Of a stretch of DNA of 64,000 nt, positions 45,692 to 57,380 are shown piece after piece. This DNA is from Jaltomata sinuosa (lineage: Eukaryota > Streptophyta > Magnoliopsida > Solanales > Solanaceae): positions 1,293,001 to 1,357,000 of the forward strand of contig QJPP01000309.1 of assembly GCA_003996215.1 (NCBI GenBank), written 5' to 3'. Under the pieces are notes generated by a model. It saw only the letters and a list, made by a program, of their open reading frames with translations, made no database searches and was not told the origin of the DNA. Within the stretch, counting starts at the first letter, position 1, and every line of letters begins with the position of its first letter. The position numbers and the translations under genes are program-made.

Positions 45692-45930
45692 TTAGATATA
45701 AAATGTAGAAATTTCAGAGACTTTAAGAGAAGATGCACCAAAGGAACATGATGAATGCTGCTTTGCTACAGGGGAGTGTATAGCAAGCTTTTGTCCACCT
45801 TCTGAGGGAGGAAGGACCAATCTTCCTTTTTCGACTCTTTTCACTTTTGGTTTTAAAGGTATTGGGGAAGAAGCAGCATCAAAAGCAAAGTAGCTGGGGG
45901 TAAAGCTCATGAAGATTTACAGTCTGTAAG
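45692..45930 (-). other. Unidentified open stretch where the catalytic exon should be
   Basis: A 72-codon minus-strand frame (MSFTPSYFAFDAASSPIPLK..., also VLPPSEGGQKLAIHSP) lies between the exons flanking the missing catalytic exon. It has coding-like composition but matches neither that exon nor any family I recognise. It could be a fragment of another gene carried in during rearrangement. Confidence 0.35.
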
Positions 45931-46846
45931 GTTTTCTTCTAATTTTTCTAAAACTATTCCATATGAGAGACGACAAGATATAAAGAGACACATTTCAAGC
46001 AAATGCTAATTGATGTGGTAAAGGTCAAATATAAAAAGGAAAGCAAGATAGCTAGAGCTAAGAATTGAATCTATTACTCAAGGAGATGCAATACCAACTT
46101 CTCTGTTGCAACTCGAAATCTACCATGTACAGAAGCACCAAGTCCACCTCCCATCACAATTCCATTAAGGATGGAAACCTTCAAGGGCAGTCCAAATAAG
46201 ATTAACAAATTCCTCAGAATTGTATCACAAAACTAAAATTACGCGTAACCTAAGTTAACCTGGGGTTTACTATATGTTGCCATCACATAGAAAAGGGTGA
46301 ATTCTTCACGGAAATAATCAGCACCAAGTTTCCAGTTACCTGAAAGCATTAATAAAAATAAATAAATATGTAATTACCCAGATTTTTCATCCGTAAGATA
46401 TGAGAACTTAAATTACTGAATTGTTGAAAATTTGTGAACATCATCTGGATAGAGCATAGTTGGGTGGCACAAACATTATCAAAGGTCATAGTCTCAGACT
46501 AACTCATAAGCATCTAATAAGACCCAAGAAAACAGATTGAATATGTGCAAACTTTTTCAGTGTTTCACCATTCGACACGCGTATCCTAAATGTGATTTAA
46601 GGCCGTTCAGTAACGGCCATACTTCCAGGTGCACTTATTTCTCTGTCTCCTGTTTCTTCTACAATCTAAGGTCAGATTAGCAGTGTAAGCTTCCAAAATA
46701 TGGTCAATTTAAGAAAGAAGGGTGGAATCTGTCAGTACATACTACAATATGACAAGACTTGTCGTACCATTTCGGAGAATAATCCATCATATCCCATAAA
46801 ATACTGTAGAGTGTTCTACATTTAACTGGAAGACAATTATTTACTC

Positions 46847-47033
46847 TGTTAGGTGTTAAGAGCAATTAGTTATTGTATCCTACATTGCTTAAGGCTTCTA
46901 CATAAGGAGCCACTTTGGTACATTGTTGAACATCAGTACAGAATAAATTCTCTCTTTTCCTTCTTGTTCATAGGGTGCCAGAATCAGAGCCAAGGAGAAA
47001 AAATATAGAAGTTTAGATCATATTGGTATCAGA
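46847..47033 (+). mobile_element. Possible copia LTR remnant with primer-binding site
   Basis: TGTTAGGTGTTAAGAG to TTTAGATCA, followed by TATTGGTATCAGA, resembles a short LTR followed by a Met-tRNA primer-binding site. No second LTR or coding region was seen. It is in the largest intron of the hydrolase-like gene. Confidence 0.45.
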
Positions 47034-47489
47034 AAAGTTTCTTTCCATCAAAGTAAGTGAAATGTTCACTCGGTGCCTCAATAGATGTGCTGATTAAGTC
47101 ATCAAATTAGTCAACTGATTCACAAGTAGCTCCATATCCATGAGACAAGCACATAAGTCAACACAGAAATCAGAACCTACGTCAGACACACTTTGACGCA
47201 CAAGCCACAAACAATTACTCACTAGTGTTGCAGCCCACACGTCAGACTTTTTATCCAGTCTGTTTCACGTCAATACCATGTTATCTGCCAAGCAGGTCTA
47301 GTCAATTGCTATGTAAGTAATTTAGTCACGGCTATCTCGTAAGTTCAATCAGCAGTATAATGTCGCTGCACATGTCCATGTCATTCAATTGTGGTTTCTA
47401 GAGTTGTATATGACACATTCCTAAAATTCAAGGTGGCCAAGTATTTGCTATGTCTCTGTTGCACATTCCAACAACTCAATTACTTGTCT

Positions 47490-47562
47490 TACTCGCACTT
47501 TTCTAACTTATGGCTTTTGGCTTATAAGTCAAAAGCCAAAAGCCAATCCAAATGGGCTCTTA
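47490..47562. mobile_element. Small MITE-like inverted repeat
   Basis: TTATGGCTTTTGGCTTATAAG faces GCCAAAAGCCAATCC, ending GGGCTCTTA. It is related to the GAGCCC-TTTGAATTGG family at 8381-8580. Confidence 0.5.
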
Positions 47563-48143
47563 ATCTCTTAATGTTCTACTTCTCTCAATATAATTACATT
47601 TTATGAATATTAGTGTTCACGTTGGTTTACTTCACAGCATTTGTTAAGACTGCATCCCTTTTTCCTCTAAAATGAAGTTTTGACAACAGAAAAGTCATAA
47701 AAAGAATAACTAAATCATATTTAGCTATAGAATTAAAAGATTTTTTCCCTTTTGTAATTTCCAATCACAAGGAATTTTTTGGTATATAAGCAGCACCTAA
47801 ATAGTGCTTCCAACACTTGGGCATGTTGGCGGATGCTCCTATCTCTATCAATAAAGTTATCACTGTAAATAGTAACATCAAGTCATCAGTCATCAAGCAC
47901 TTTTATGATTATAACGTAGTTTGTATAATGGTCATAGTTAAAAAAAAGGCAAATAGGGAGTACCATGAAGTTGCAACAGAAGAATTTCAAATAAGAGAAA
48001 GAAAAGGAAAATGACAAGTGATCATGTCAATAAAAAATAAATAAGTGATCAAACGATAGCTCAAAGGATTAAACCATGTCAATTTTCTTTATTAAGTGAT
48101 CAAACGATAGTTCAATGGTTTGGTGAAATAGTTCGACAGTTCA

Positions 48144-48245
48144 ACGGACGGACGGACGGAGAGAGAGGTGGATGGATGGATAAATAGAGAGAGAGAGAGA
48201 GAAAGAGAGAGAGGAGAGGGAGAGGAGAGGGAGGGGCGAGTGAGA
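48144..48245. repeat. GA-rich simple repeat
   Basis: GGAC and GGAT tetramers followed by (GA)n and GAGAGG runs. The open frame on the other strand is a by-product. Confidence 0.85.
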
Positions 48246-48449
48246 GAGTTGAATACAAAAGTTAGAGCCTTTTATGCAAGTAAAACAAGTGTCAATAAAA
48301 AATAAATAAGAGTGACGAAGAAAAACTTTAGGAAGTTGAGACAATAACGTTTAGAATTGCCTCTGCCCATTTTCTGCAACACTATTAAACTACATAGATA
48401 GATTAAAAAGTTACTTGGACTCACAAAATACAACAACATCATACCCAGT

Positions 48450-48583
48450 ATATGTTAGAGTGGTAAAAGTCCCACATTGGTTGGGGAATGGACTGGTGGT
48501 TTACTTATATGGACTTGGGCAATCTTCCCCTCATAAGCTAGTTTTTGGGGATGAGTTAGGCCTAGGTGCCATATCTATCTTTA
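48450..48583 (-). repeat. Inverted copy of the 41919-42240 repeat
   Basis: TAAAAGTCCCACATTGGTTG through CTTATATGGACTTGGGCAAT to GGTGCCATATCTATCTTTAC, complementary to the 42115-42240 unit. Confidence 0.8.
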
Positions 48584-50885
48584 CAGTATATTCCCACAAC
48601 TGGGGTCTGGGGCGGACTTACGAAATAGCAATAACAAATTAACAATAGAAGAAAAATATTAACATATTACTTGAAAGTTGTTCTGATAGGAAAAGTATCA
48701 CACCATGGATCTATGGTCTACATTTGAATTGTCAAATGACTTCAAAATATTGAAACTTGATGAAACTTCTTCAGATTAGCATTTAGAGGCGTTTTGGATG
48801 TCTAAAATTGAACATCCAGATTCTAGTGCATAAATAAGGATGGAAGCAAATTTTCACCTTCATGGATCCAGTTACAAATATCTCATCTATAAATACTGAA
48901 GATTTTCTTTACCAAGCTATAACCAATTTAGCGGACTACCTACCCTGGCGAACATTATGAACAACAGCTGTAACATCACCACCATCACAGAAAGCCCTTC
49001 CATTTCCCTGGAAATATTGAAACAAGAAAAGGAGTAACATTCGTGACTGTTGTTAAGATATTTTATACTTGTACAGGGTCACTTGTAGAACTGTGCAACC
49101 TACCACCTAAGCTTGTGAAAGAGAACTAAAACATAAAACTCAATACAAGAAGTGAAACCAATACTTTTCCTTTCAGCTGTTAAGCTAATTTAATTAAAGG
49201 TATCCAAATAAGCTTCTTAAGCTGATTTTTGATCTTATTTTGCTCAAGTTCCAAAGATTTATAGGCAATACTAACTACTTGATGCTTTCTCTTGACTCTG
49301 ATGTCAATAAGTGGTTCAAGCATGTGTCTATGCCAAGTGTAAATTAGCGGCTAACTAGAGGTAAAAAGTCTCCCTTAGCTTCTCTCTAGACTTTTTCTTT
49401 GGGGATCAGTAAAGGGTAACATTATTGATTTCCAGCACTAAGAAAATGTTGTGAAGTATTTCTCAAGACTTGTTTTCAAACAAAATCATCCCTGTGACCA
49501 ACATTCAGCAATCTGGATTAATACATCTACCAAGTGACATAATCCTAGTATATGGTGAAGAAAAAGGTAGGTAGCATTGAATACTAGATTGGTCAGACAT
49601 GGAAACAGTGAGATATTACAGATAGGTATCTACTTTGCCAGCTTTATTCTTAGAGGGGCAATATCACCGGAGCCATGAGGAGAAGCTTTCTTCACTGTGT
49701 CAAGAGATGAGTCGGGGAACAGACTTAAGTTCTTTGAAACCTGCCTAGTTAGACGCTTATACGGAGTGGGTCCCATTGATACCATACATAAACCAGCATA
49801 GAGCATTCCTTTGGCTAGCCCTCAAAGTCTTATTAGTGCCCTACAGGAGACTTTATAGCTTTGGTTGGGTGTGGCCAGAATACCATTTTCCTTAATAAGG
49901 TTAATCAGAAAAATACCTTGTTCTTTTATAAGGTTAACCAGAATACCATTATCCTCCTCTGACAAATAGGATATTTTTCTTTCCAGTGAACTCCGACTCT
50001 ATAAATCTTCCAGCACAAGTCACAATGACCAAGAACTAAGAGAAACAAAATCGCAGATTGATGCATAACAAAATTCAATGAAGAAACAAAATAGAAGAAA
50101 TGAGAGTTCACAATTTGAACAAAGCAACTCAAAAATCAATGCAAACTGCCGGCCTGCATGTATTAGTCGTTTGTAATTTCTTTGGTATGAAAAATACAAG
50201 ATAACCACAGCTAAGGTATCAAGGCAAGTTAACTATCACAGAAGATCCTCCTACTAAGTGAGCATACCTTCAATATTATCATCTTCACATTTGAATCTCC
50301 TTCACTGGCATGGAAAAGTTCCAACAGCCGAGATAACTGGATAAAGATATAAGTTTAAGAGGACACTTTTCCCTTATAACATGTCTTCACACTTGAATCT
50401 ATTTTGTCAGGTGATCAGCAATTTATATCAATATACATGACACGAATATTGCATGATTTAGAAGACTATTAGTTTGATATGGTTGGCATACCATTTTAGA
50501 AGAAAGTGCATTCAACTGCTTAGGCCTATTTAATATGAATGTTCAAACAGTACTGCCTCTCTCCTCCACCAAAACCTGACAATCAAAAGGGAAAAAGAAA
50601 CAGCATCGATCAGCTGATCACCTAAACTAAATTATTTATTTACTTCCTTCCTAGTGGAAAAGCTGCAATTTGGAGAGTGGAAAAATGAAAATGATGAAAT
50701 TAATTGATTAGAATAACAAGTAAAAGTTTGAGTGATGAGAGGGAGAATAGGATTTGCACCTCATCAGTTCCGCCATTGTGACAAGAGGTTTGAGCCATGG
50801 CTGACTGACTCACTAGCTCTCAGTGCTGCAAATTTATTGCTGCACCCACCGGGCTAATTTACCCGACTGAACACGTTTCTCCGTG

Positions 50886-51832
50886 GAAAAATCATTTACA
50901 GCCCTCAACTTTGCTTTAAAAATCAAACTCCCTCCTTAACTTTGAAAATTAATCATTCTCCCCCTTTTCCTACTTAACTTTTTAAAATGTCTATTCTACC
51001 CTTATATTATCAATATTTATTTATTTTACTTTTTTAAAATTATGATTTTTTTATTTTTTTAATTTGTGCAATAAATTATCTATAAAAATACTATTTTCGT
51101 TGTAAAAGAAAAACAAAAAAATTATTGATCAAGTATAAAAGTTAATGATATTCTATAATCAAACAAATGAACAGAATAAAAATTAATTTTATTATTAATA
51201 ATAAAAATAAAAATAAAAAGTATAATGTAATAACTTTATAAATATATTTCGATATAGGTATATAAAAGTAATTAATAAAAACAAATGATTTTTTATAAAA
51301 AAATTCTTAAAAGATTAAGCAGCCGCACTAAAACTCATGCTATGCACAGAGTTCGGGGAAGGGTTGAACCACAAGGGTCTATTGTACGCATTCTTACCCT
51401 GCATTTCTGTAAGTGATTGTTTTCATGGCTTAAATCCATGATCTTTTGGTGACACAATTCTTAAAAAATTATTTATTTATATTGTAAATAAATTTAAGTT
51501 ATAATTTAGAAAAATATTTCATTAATAACAATCATATATACCTAATGCCGTAATATTAAAATAGTTATAAAAAATAATATTTAATTTTACAATAAATTTA
51601 TAAAAAGATTATTCTACTTATAATATTAATGAACTTAAATAAAAATCTAGAAACTACCTAGATTAAAAAATAAATATTATATGTAATATAAAAGAAATTA
51701 CATAGACGGAGGATTGCAAATGTCAAGGATAAAATAGTCATTGCATAGGATAAAGGGGAGAGAATGATTATTTTTCAAAATTGAGGGGGAAGTTTGATTT
51801 TTAAAGCAAAGTTGGGGGTGTAAATGATTTTC
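50886..51832. mobile_element. Long-inverted-repeat element upstream of the hydrolase-like gene
   Basis: AAAATCATTTACAGCCCTCA and CTTTGCTTTAAAAATCAAAC at the left recur inverted at the right (GTTTGATTTTTAAAGCAAAG, GGTGTAAATGATTTTC). The inverted ends are about 110 bp. It sits about 90 bp upstream of the ATG at 50798. A SINE fragment lies inside. Confidence 0.72.
51320..51455 (+). mobile_element. SINE copy inside the 50.9-51.8 kb element
   Basis: AGCAGCCGCACTAAAACTCA, then TCGGGGAAGGGTTGAACCAC, AAGGGTCTATTGTACGCA and ACCCTGCATTTCTG form the body of the classic Solanaceae tRNA-like SINE, also seen as fragments in the SABATH introns. Confidence 0.75.
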
Positions 51833-51869
51833 ATATATATATATATATTAGTTATCGACCGCCCGTGCA

Positions 51870-52400
51870 TACTGTCTCAATTTATGTAACACATTAAATT
51901 TAGAGAATCGATTAATTTTTTTTATAGTTTTTAAATATCTGAAGTTATTAATTATTGTGAGTTATAATACTTTTTTTTACAAAATTTTCAAATAATATAT
52001 GTTACTCTCTTTGTTCCAATTTATGTGGCACTGACGAAATTTGGAGAGTCCCTCCAATTTGTTTATATAATTTTTAGATATTTTAAGTTGTTAGTTATTT
52101 GTGATTTACAACAGTTTTCACGTAATTTTTAAATAATATATGTTACTCTTTCTACTCAAATTTATGTGACATAGACAAAATTTGAAGTCAATAATTTTTT
52201 TTATGTTTTTAAAATATTTTAAATTATTAATTATTGTGATAAATAACACTTTTTACATCATTTTAAAATAATATATGTTACTTCCTTTATCTCAATTTAT
52301 GTGACACTGATAAAGTTTTGAGGGCCAATCAATTTTTTTATGTCTTTCAAATATTTTAAATTGTTAGTTATTGTGATTTATCTTTTTACATATTTTTTAA
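51870..52400 (+). repeat. Tandem array of about 133-bp units
   Basis: About four degenerate units. Each has TCAATTTATGTGACAC (or a variant), a TTTTTAAATAT run, GTTATTAATTATTGTGA and AAATAATATATGTTAC. The unit resembles one arm of a Stowaway MITE, so the array may have grown from one. Confidence 0.7.
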
Positions 52401-53461
52401 ATACATAATAGATTTTTAAAACTGATAAATAAATTAAAATGAAGATCGGGCCTATAAATAAATAAGCAAACGAGGGCCACAATTTTGGGAATGGCCTAAG
52501 CAGGCATGTTGACGAAGTGGTGCCTGCTTAGCCCATTCCCACTTATTAGATAGTAATATATATATAGACTAGAAGATGTTGTCCCTGTTTGCACGAACTC
52601 AATGTTAATACTTAAAAATTTATAACATGCCTAATTTAGATATGATATACTCCCTCCATTCAAAATTACTTGTCATTTATTTCTATGTAATTTATAATAC
52701 TTTTAATGTAATTTTTTTTTGTAATTTATAATACTTTTAATGTAATTTTTTGTTGTGATTTATAATACTTTTAATGTGATTTTTCATTGTTATTTATAAT
52801 AACTTTTAATGTAATTTTCAAATATATAATGAGTTATTAATTATTGTGATTTATAATACTTTTAATGTTAGATAAATAAATTAAAACGGAGAATAGTATA
52901 AAAAATTTCATTTACTGGCACTTTTTATATTGGAGAAAAAAGCCTCAGTAATCAAAACTTCGCTTTGGTATCAGAATTCCATCTAAACAAATTTGGGGAC
53001 GATTACGTTTTGCATTGTCTAGCTCCTTGATAGATAGCGAGAGAGAGAATTACGGGTGTCAATTGTTTTTAAAAAACCGACATAATCAATTGAATATTTT
53101 TAGGCTTCTTTTAATAAATCGACAGTTTTTATATAAGTTATTAACCATATCAAATAATTGAGAATGTTTTTTATACGGACAAAAAAAAAGTAGGCCAAAT
53201 AAATTGAAATGGAGAAAGTATATATAATTAAGTTAAATAAACGTTATAAAAAAGTCAAAATAAAGGAAATGAGTGTAATATTAAAAATTACATGAAATTA
53301 AGAGTATCATAAAGTCAAACATTAAAGAAGATCTCTGAAATTATCCCTTTAATAAAGAATTAATACTGAGGCTAAAAGATTCTTATAATATAAAGAAGTT
53401 TGATCGTAATTGTGTGCATTAATCGCTTCACTAACAACGGTTATCAATGAAGAAAAAAAAT
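52401..53461. other. AT-rich gene-free stretch
   Basis: A minisatellite of about 36 bp (AATTTATAATACTTTTAATG plus spacer) occupies about 52670-52870. Its edge (TACTCCCTCCATTCAAAATTA) resembles a Stowaway end. No gene was seen. Confidence 0.6.
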
Positions 53462-54110
53462 AAAATCTTTCATTTTCTCTCCCATTTCGAATTTCAATAT
53501 AGGTTTCACCTAAGGTATCATGTGCATCTCATCTTCAGAAGCTTACCAACCTAGAAGTCTATCAGTCCTGCTCGACCTGCCCGCCGTTCCTCTCAAGGGG
53601 CTTCACAAATAATTAATCACGTCAAATTTGTTTAAAGAAAATCTAATACATTATTTGATTACTTAAAAAAAAAGTGAGTTCCATTATTTTGTAAATTAAA
53701 GTGGTTGATAAATAGCTTAACCACCCTTCAAGTTAAAAAACAATTATGAAAAAAGTTGCTTTGTTTTGCTTTGTTTTGTCTCAATAAAATTAATCAACTT
53801 GTGTGTTATAATCTAAAAATTATTATTGTCGGATTATGAGCAAGATTCGCCAAATATCTCTAATTTATGTTCCATGTAGACCCAACTAGTAGACTGGTAA
53901 TATAATTTACTAAAAACATTTAGTACTTGGGATCATTTTCGATCTCATCAAAATTAGAAAGTTCTTGTCCACTGAGAAAGCTACTAATTAGAAAACAAAA
54001 CTCACAACTCACAACGTAGTTGCTATATTTGAAAACGTAATTAAGTTTTTTCTTTTTTCTCTATCTAGAAATGATGTAAAAGGATAGAACTTGTATGATT
54101 TCGATGTCAA
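53462..54110 (+). repeat. Dispersed repeat, copy 2 (partner 28165-28830)
   Basis: Aligned with the partner over its length with small indels. It ends about 40 bp before the broken exon 2 of the SABATH fragment. Confidence 0.8.
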
Positions 54111-54151
54111 GACCATAGAACTTTATATGTGCTTACTACTCCTCTATTCTT

Positions 54152-54447
54152 AAGTATTACCTTTCTCTGAAAAATTAGGAAACATGAATCGAGTTGATTA
54201 CGTAGTTCGTATAACAACAACAACAAAAACAACAATTACGCCTCAATTCCTAGCATGTTTAATTGAAGCGAATGTGTAAGCAAGCTCAAACAAGCGGAGT
54301 TTGATTAACAGAAAAGGAAAAGAAAAAATAGACCTGAAGAGTGGAGCTGGTGGCATAACTGGATTCTCCATTTCCTGCATTCATATGCATATCTAATTTC
54401 CTCCCTGCCATTACTTCTGCCACACCCCTATCTTTTTGCTCTCCCAT
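54152..54447 (-). pseudogene. SABATH exon-1 fragment with ancestral start
   Basis: Exon 1 (54334-54447, minus strand) encodes MGEQKDRGVAEVMAGRKLDM then HMNAGNGESSYATSSTLQ and is followed by a proper GT donor. Intron 1 and the first five codons of exon 2 (RKVIL, 54152-54166) follow, then homology stops. The remaining exons are absent, so it cannot make an enzyme. It is valuable because it keeps an in-frame ATG 12 codons upstream of the start used by genes 1 and 2. Confidence 0.88.
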
Positions 54448-56152
54448 TGCCTGATATATATAAAAAATTTAATGCTCAGTTTGTCTTTGTTTTTTATGCA
54501 TCATATGATACTTGGTCATCATACTGATTTCTTTTTTTGACAAGATATCAGTGTGCGGTGTGCCCTTTTACATACATATGTGTCTTCATTAATAACCATT
54601 GCTTTGAATCGATCAAGTGAATGATTGGATAATATATCAATACACTCAATTGTGAAGAGAAACTTGTGTATATTGTCAGAATCTCTTGGTATTGATGATT
54701 TATTATACTCTTCTGTCCAATTGCAATATGATATTATTATTATTATTATTGCAAACAATTTACTTTAACAAGAACAATTAATACATCTCAATACCGGAGT
54801 TAACCAAAAATAAAATAAAAACAAATTTTGAAATAACTACTACTATACAAATATACATTTAAAATATTATCAAACATAGGTATAGTTTGAATTTAATAGT
54901 AAATTCCCCTGTACCGCATGCAATCAGTAAACCCAATTGGTATTCTCCAGATCTGCAACCACCATTGCCTAGCAATCTTCCTGATGGAAAAGCGTCTGCC
55001 TCACCATCTCCAAATCTGAAAGGAGATGCTTCCTATTCCTGGAGTCCTTCAGTTGTCCCTTCTTTCAAATTCCAATGCAGAACTTCAGAAGCTAATCATC
55101 AAACAATCGACTCTGGCAATGAATATACACCATCACTTAAATTTGAATCTTGCAAGGAATTGTAGAAAATCGATTTTAATTAGCATGCCAACGAACACAA
55201 ATGTTGAGAGTTTCTTGTTTTTTTAATCCTTCCAAACGCATGTTATATCTCAAAAATATTTTTGGGTGGTAGCAATATATCCAGTATAATTGAGTAAGTG
55301 CATCCAACAAAATTGAGTACTTTATTAATCCGTTGTAACTGATACAGAGTGATTATAGGCTCTAGCAAAATTTAAAAGTGTTGATACAGTTAGGTTGAGC
55401 AGTAGATACAATGTATCCAACTAATTGAGCGAACAGATACAACGAAATTGAGCGAACAAATACAACAATAGTTGTATCAGTGATACAAGCAACGTATTGT
55501 AATTATCAATAATATGGCTATGTACGGTAAATCAGCAACAAAGTGACTATTTGTGAAAATTCCTCATTATTTAATATTCAAATTCAAACGTCTAAATCCT
55601 AAAGATGAGGCCGTAATCAATGTTGCATGTAGTGATCACATGTGAACAAGCCTTCCATGATATCACATGTGAACAAGTTGAACATTACCATTAACCATTA
55701 TGAAGCAAGGACATCCTGTTTTTACAAGTATAATAATATTAGCAGGAAATCTGGAAAGTATAATCAAAGATCCTGATTTGTTAAGCACGATTATAAACCA
55801 GCAAAGAATACTAGTATTCCAGCTGAATTTTCTTCAATAAGATATTTATTATGTAGCTAATGTAAGACGTTAGTTCTTAGTAATTGATAAAAGTTTACTT
55901 CAAAATATGATAAAAGTAACAATAACATGAGCCGAGCTGGGTATCCCCATCTTCGAAAAATTATATACAAAGGTCAAAATTAATTTTTAGGTATATAGAG
56001 TTATGTTGAATCTCCTGGCTTCTTCATACGTGTACTTTTTTATATTTGGATCTCTTTAGTAACAATTTTAACTCCGCAGCTGAGTTTAATGATATCAAAT
56101 GACTGATTATATTATATATTTATAATGTATAGAAACAAAAAGAACATTAATT
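54448..56152. other. Region between SABATH fragment and gene 3
   Basis: The open frame at 54887-55165 (92 codons, Pro/Ser-rich) has no ATG at its true start and no domain I recognise. Its GC-richer part, 54905-55165, could be a gene fragment. Downstream, 55850-56140 resembles the promoter region of gene 1 (AACGTCTTA/TAAGACGTT and ATCAAATGACT are shared). Confidence 0.5.
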
Positions 56153-56212
56153 ATGGATCACTCGGCTAATTATTTATATATCAGGCAAAAAGATGGGGGT
56201 GTGGCAGAAATA

Positions 56213-57344
56213 ATGGCAAGGGGCAAACTTCTGCATATGAATGCAGGCAATGGAAAATGCAGTTATGCCAGCAGCTCCACTCATCAGGTCTGTTTTCTCT
56301 ATTTCTCTTTTCTGCTAATCAAACTCCGCTTGCTTACACATACGGTCTAATTATACTTTCTTGGAATTGAGGCGTAATTGTTGTTGTTGTTGTTATACGA
56401 ACTATGTAATCAACTCAATTCATGTTTACTAATTTCCAGAGAAGGATAATACAACAGGCAAAACCTGTTTTAGAAGATGCCATCAAGAAGATGCTCAATA
56501 ATATTGGTGAGTTTCCCAAGTGTTTTAATATGGCAGACTTGGGTTGCTCTTCAGGACCAAACACACTTTTCACACTATCAAATGTCATAAAGATTGTACA
56601 AATGTTATGCCACGAGAAGAGCTGCAAAATGCCAGAGTTTCAAGCTTATCTCAATGATCTCCCTGATAATGACTTCAACACTATTTTCAAATCCATTCCA
56701 TCATTCTATAAGAATCTCAAAAAAGCAAAAGATGGAGTAAATTGTTTCGTATTAGGCGTTCCAGGTTCCTTTTATGAAAGGCTATTTCCTAGCAAAAGCT
56801 TGCACTTGGTTCACTCATCTTGCAGTGTTCATTGGCTCTCCCAGGTATCAATGAATCACACTAACTCTTTTCAGTTAATCATATATTACAAAGGGAATTT
56901 TTTTCGTGTGAATATTAACCTCTCTAATTGTATGCAAGCCATATGTAGTTCTAGGCTTCTGGCTTTTTTCTGTTAGACTAAACATTTTGATATCCGGCAC
57001 ATACTGAAACATGTAGGCTCCAGAAAAGATGGAGAACAACAACAACATATACATAGCAAGGACAAGTCCTCCTCATGTATTTGAAACCTACATAAAGCAA
57101 TTTGAGAAGGATTTTTCGAGGTTTCTGCAATTACGCTCCGAGGAAATAGTAACCGGTGGACACATGCTTTTAACATTTCGCGGAAGGAACACTCCTGATC
57201 CCTATGGAAATGACTATGCTCATCTGGATCTTCTATCAAAGTCACTCATTGATCTAATACATGAGGTCCAGTACTTCACTTTTTTTAACATCCTGTTTTC
57301 TTCTAGTAATTTGTTAGAGAGTTTAGCTTTAGTACACGGACAAT

Positions 57345-57380
<36 letters not shown>

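Larger units (their letters stand above)
41129..50798 (-). pseudogene. 3-hydroxyisobutyryl-CoA hydrolase (CHY1-like), disrupted
   Basis: Thirteen minus-strand exons are recognisable: 50760-50798, 50492-50575, 50268-50336, 48944-49007, 46260-46339, 46099-46178, 45164-45249, 44091-44212, 43644-43704, 43421-43519, 41472-41573, 41359-41400 and 41129-41266. Phases agree at every join except across the sixth-to-seventh junction. Markers include NRPKQLNALSSKM, RAFCDGGDVTAVV (oxyanion region), NGIVMGGG, EYAGLTGARLDGAEML, IDRCFSRRTIEE, REGRLQGVGSCLIREYRM, and C-terminal AKL, a peroxisomal targeting signal. The family hydrolyses 3-hydroxyisobutyryl-CoA in valine breakdown. Three defects: TGA at 50543-50545 in the second exon (expected Arg, before TFILNRP), TAG at 43499-43501, and no trace between 45250 and 46098 of the exon for the MPETALGLFPDVG segment with the catalytic acidic residues. 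Family members have Ala where this copy has Asp in CDGGD. Confidence 0.88.

Noticed and set aside
48141..48344. Ser/Leu-rich minus-strand frame
   Set aside because: Produced by the GA-rich simple repeat.
54887..55165. 92-codon Pro/Ser-rich frame
   Set aside because: First codon is not ATG, no recognised domain, no neighbours in frame; possibly a gene fragment but not supportable as a gene.
56973..57245. Minus-strand frame opposite SABATH gene 3
   Set aside because: Antisense of exon 3; the plus-strand frame has the SABATH motifs and splice sites.
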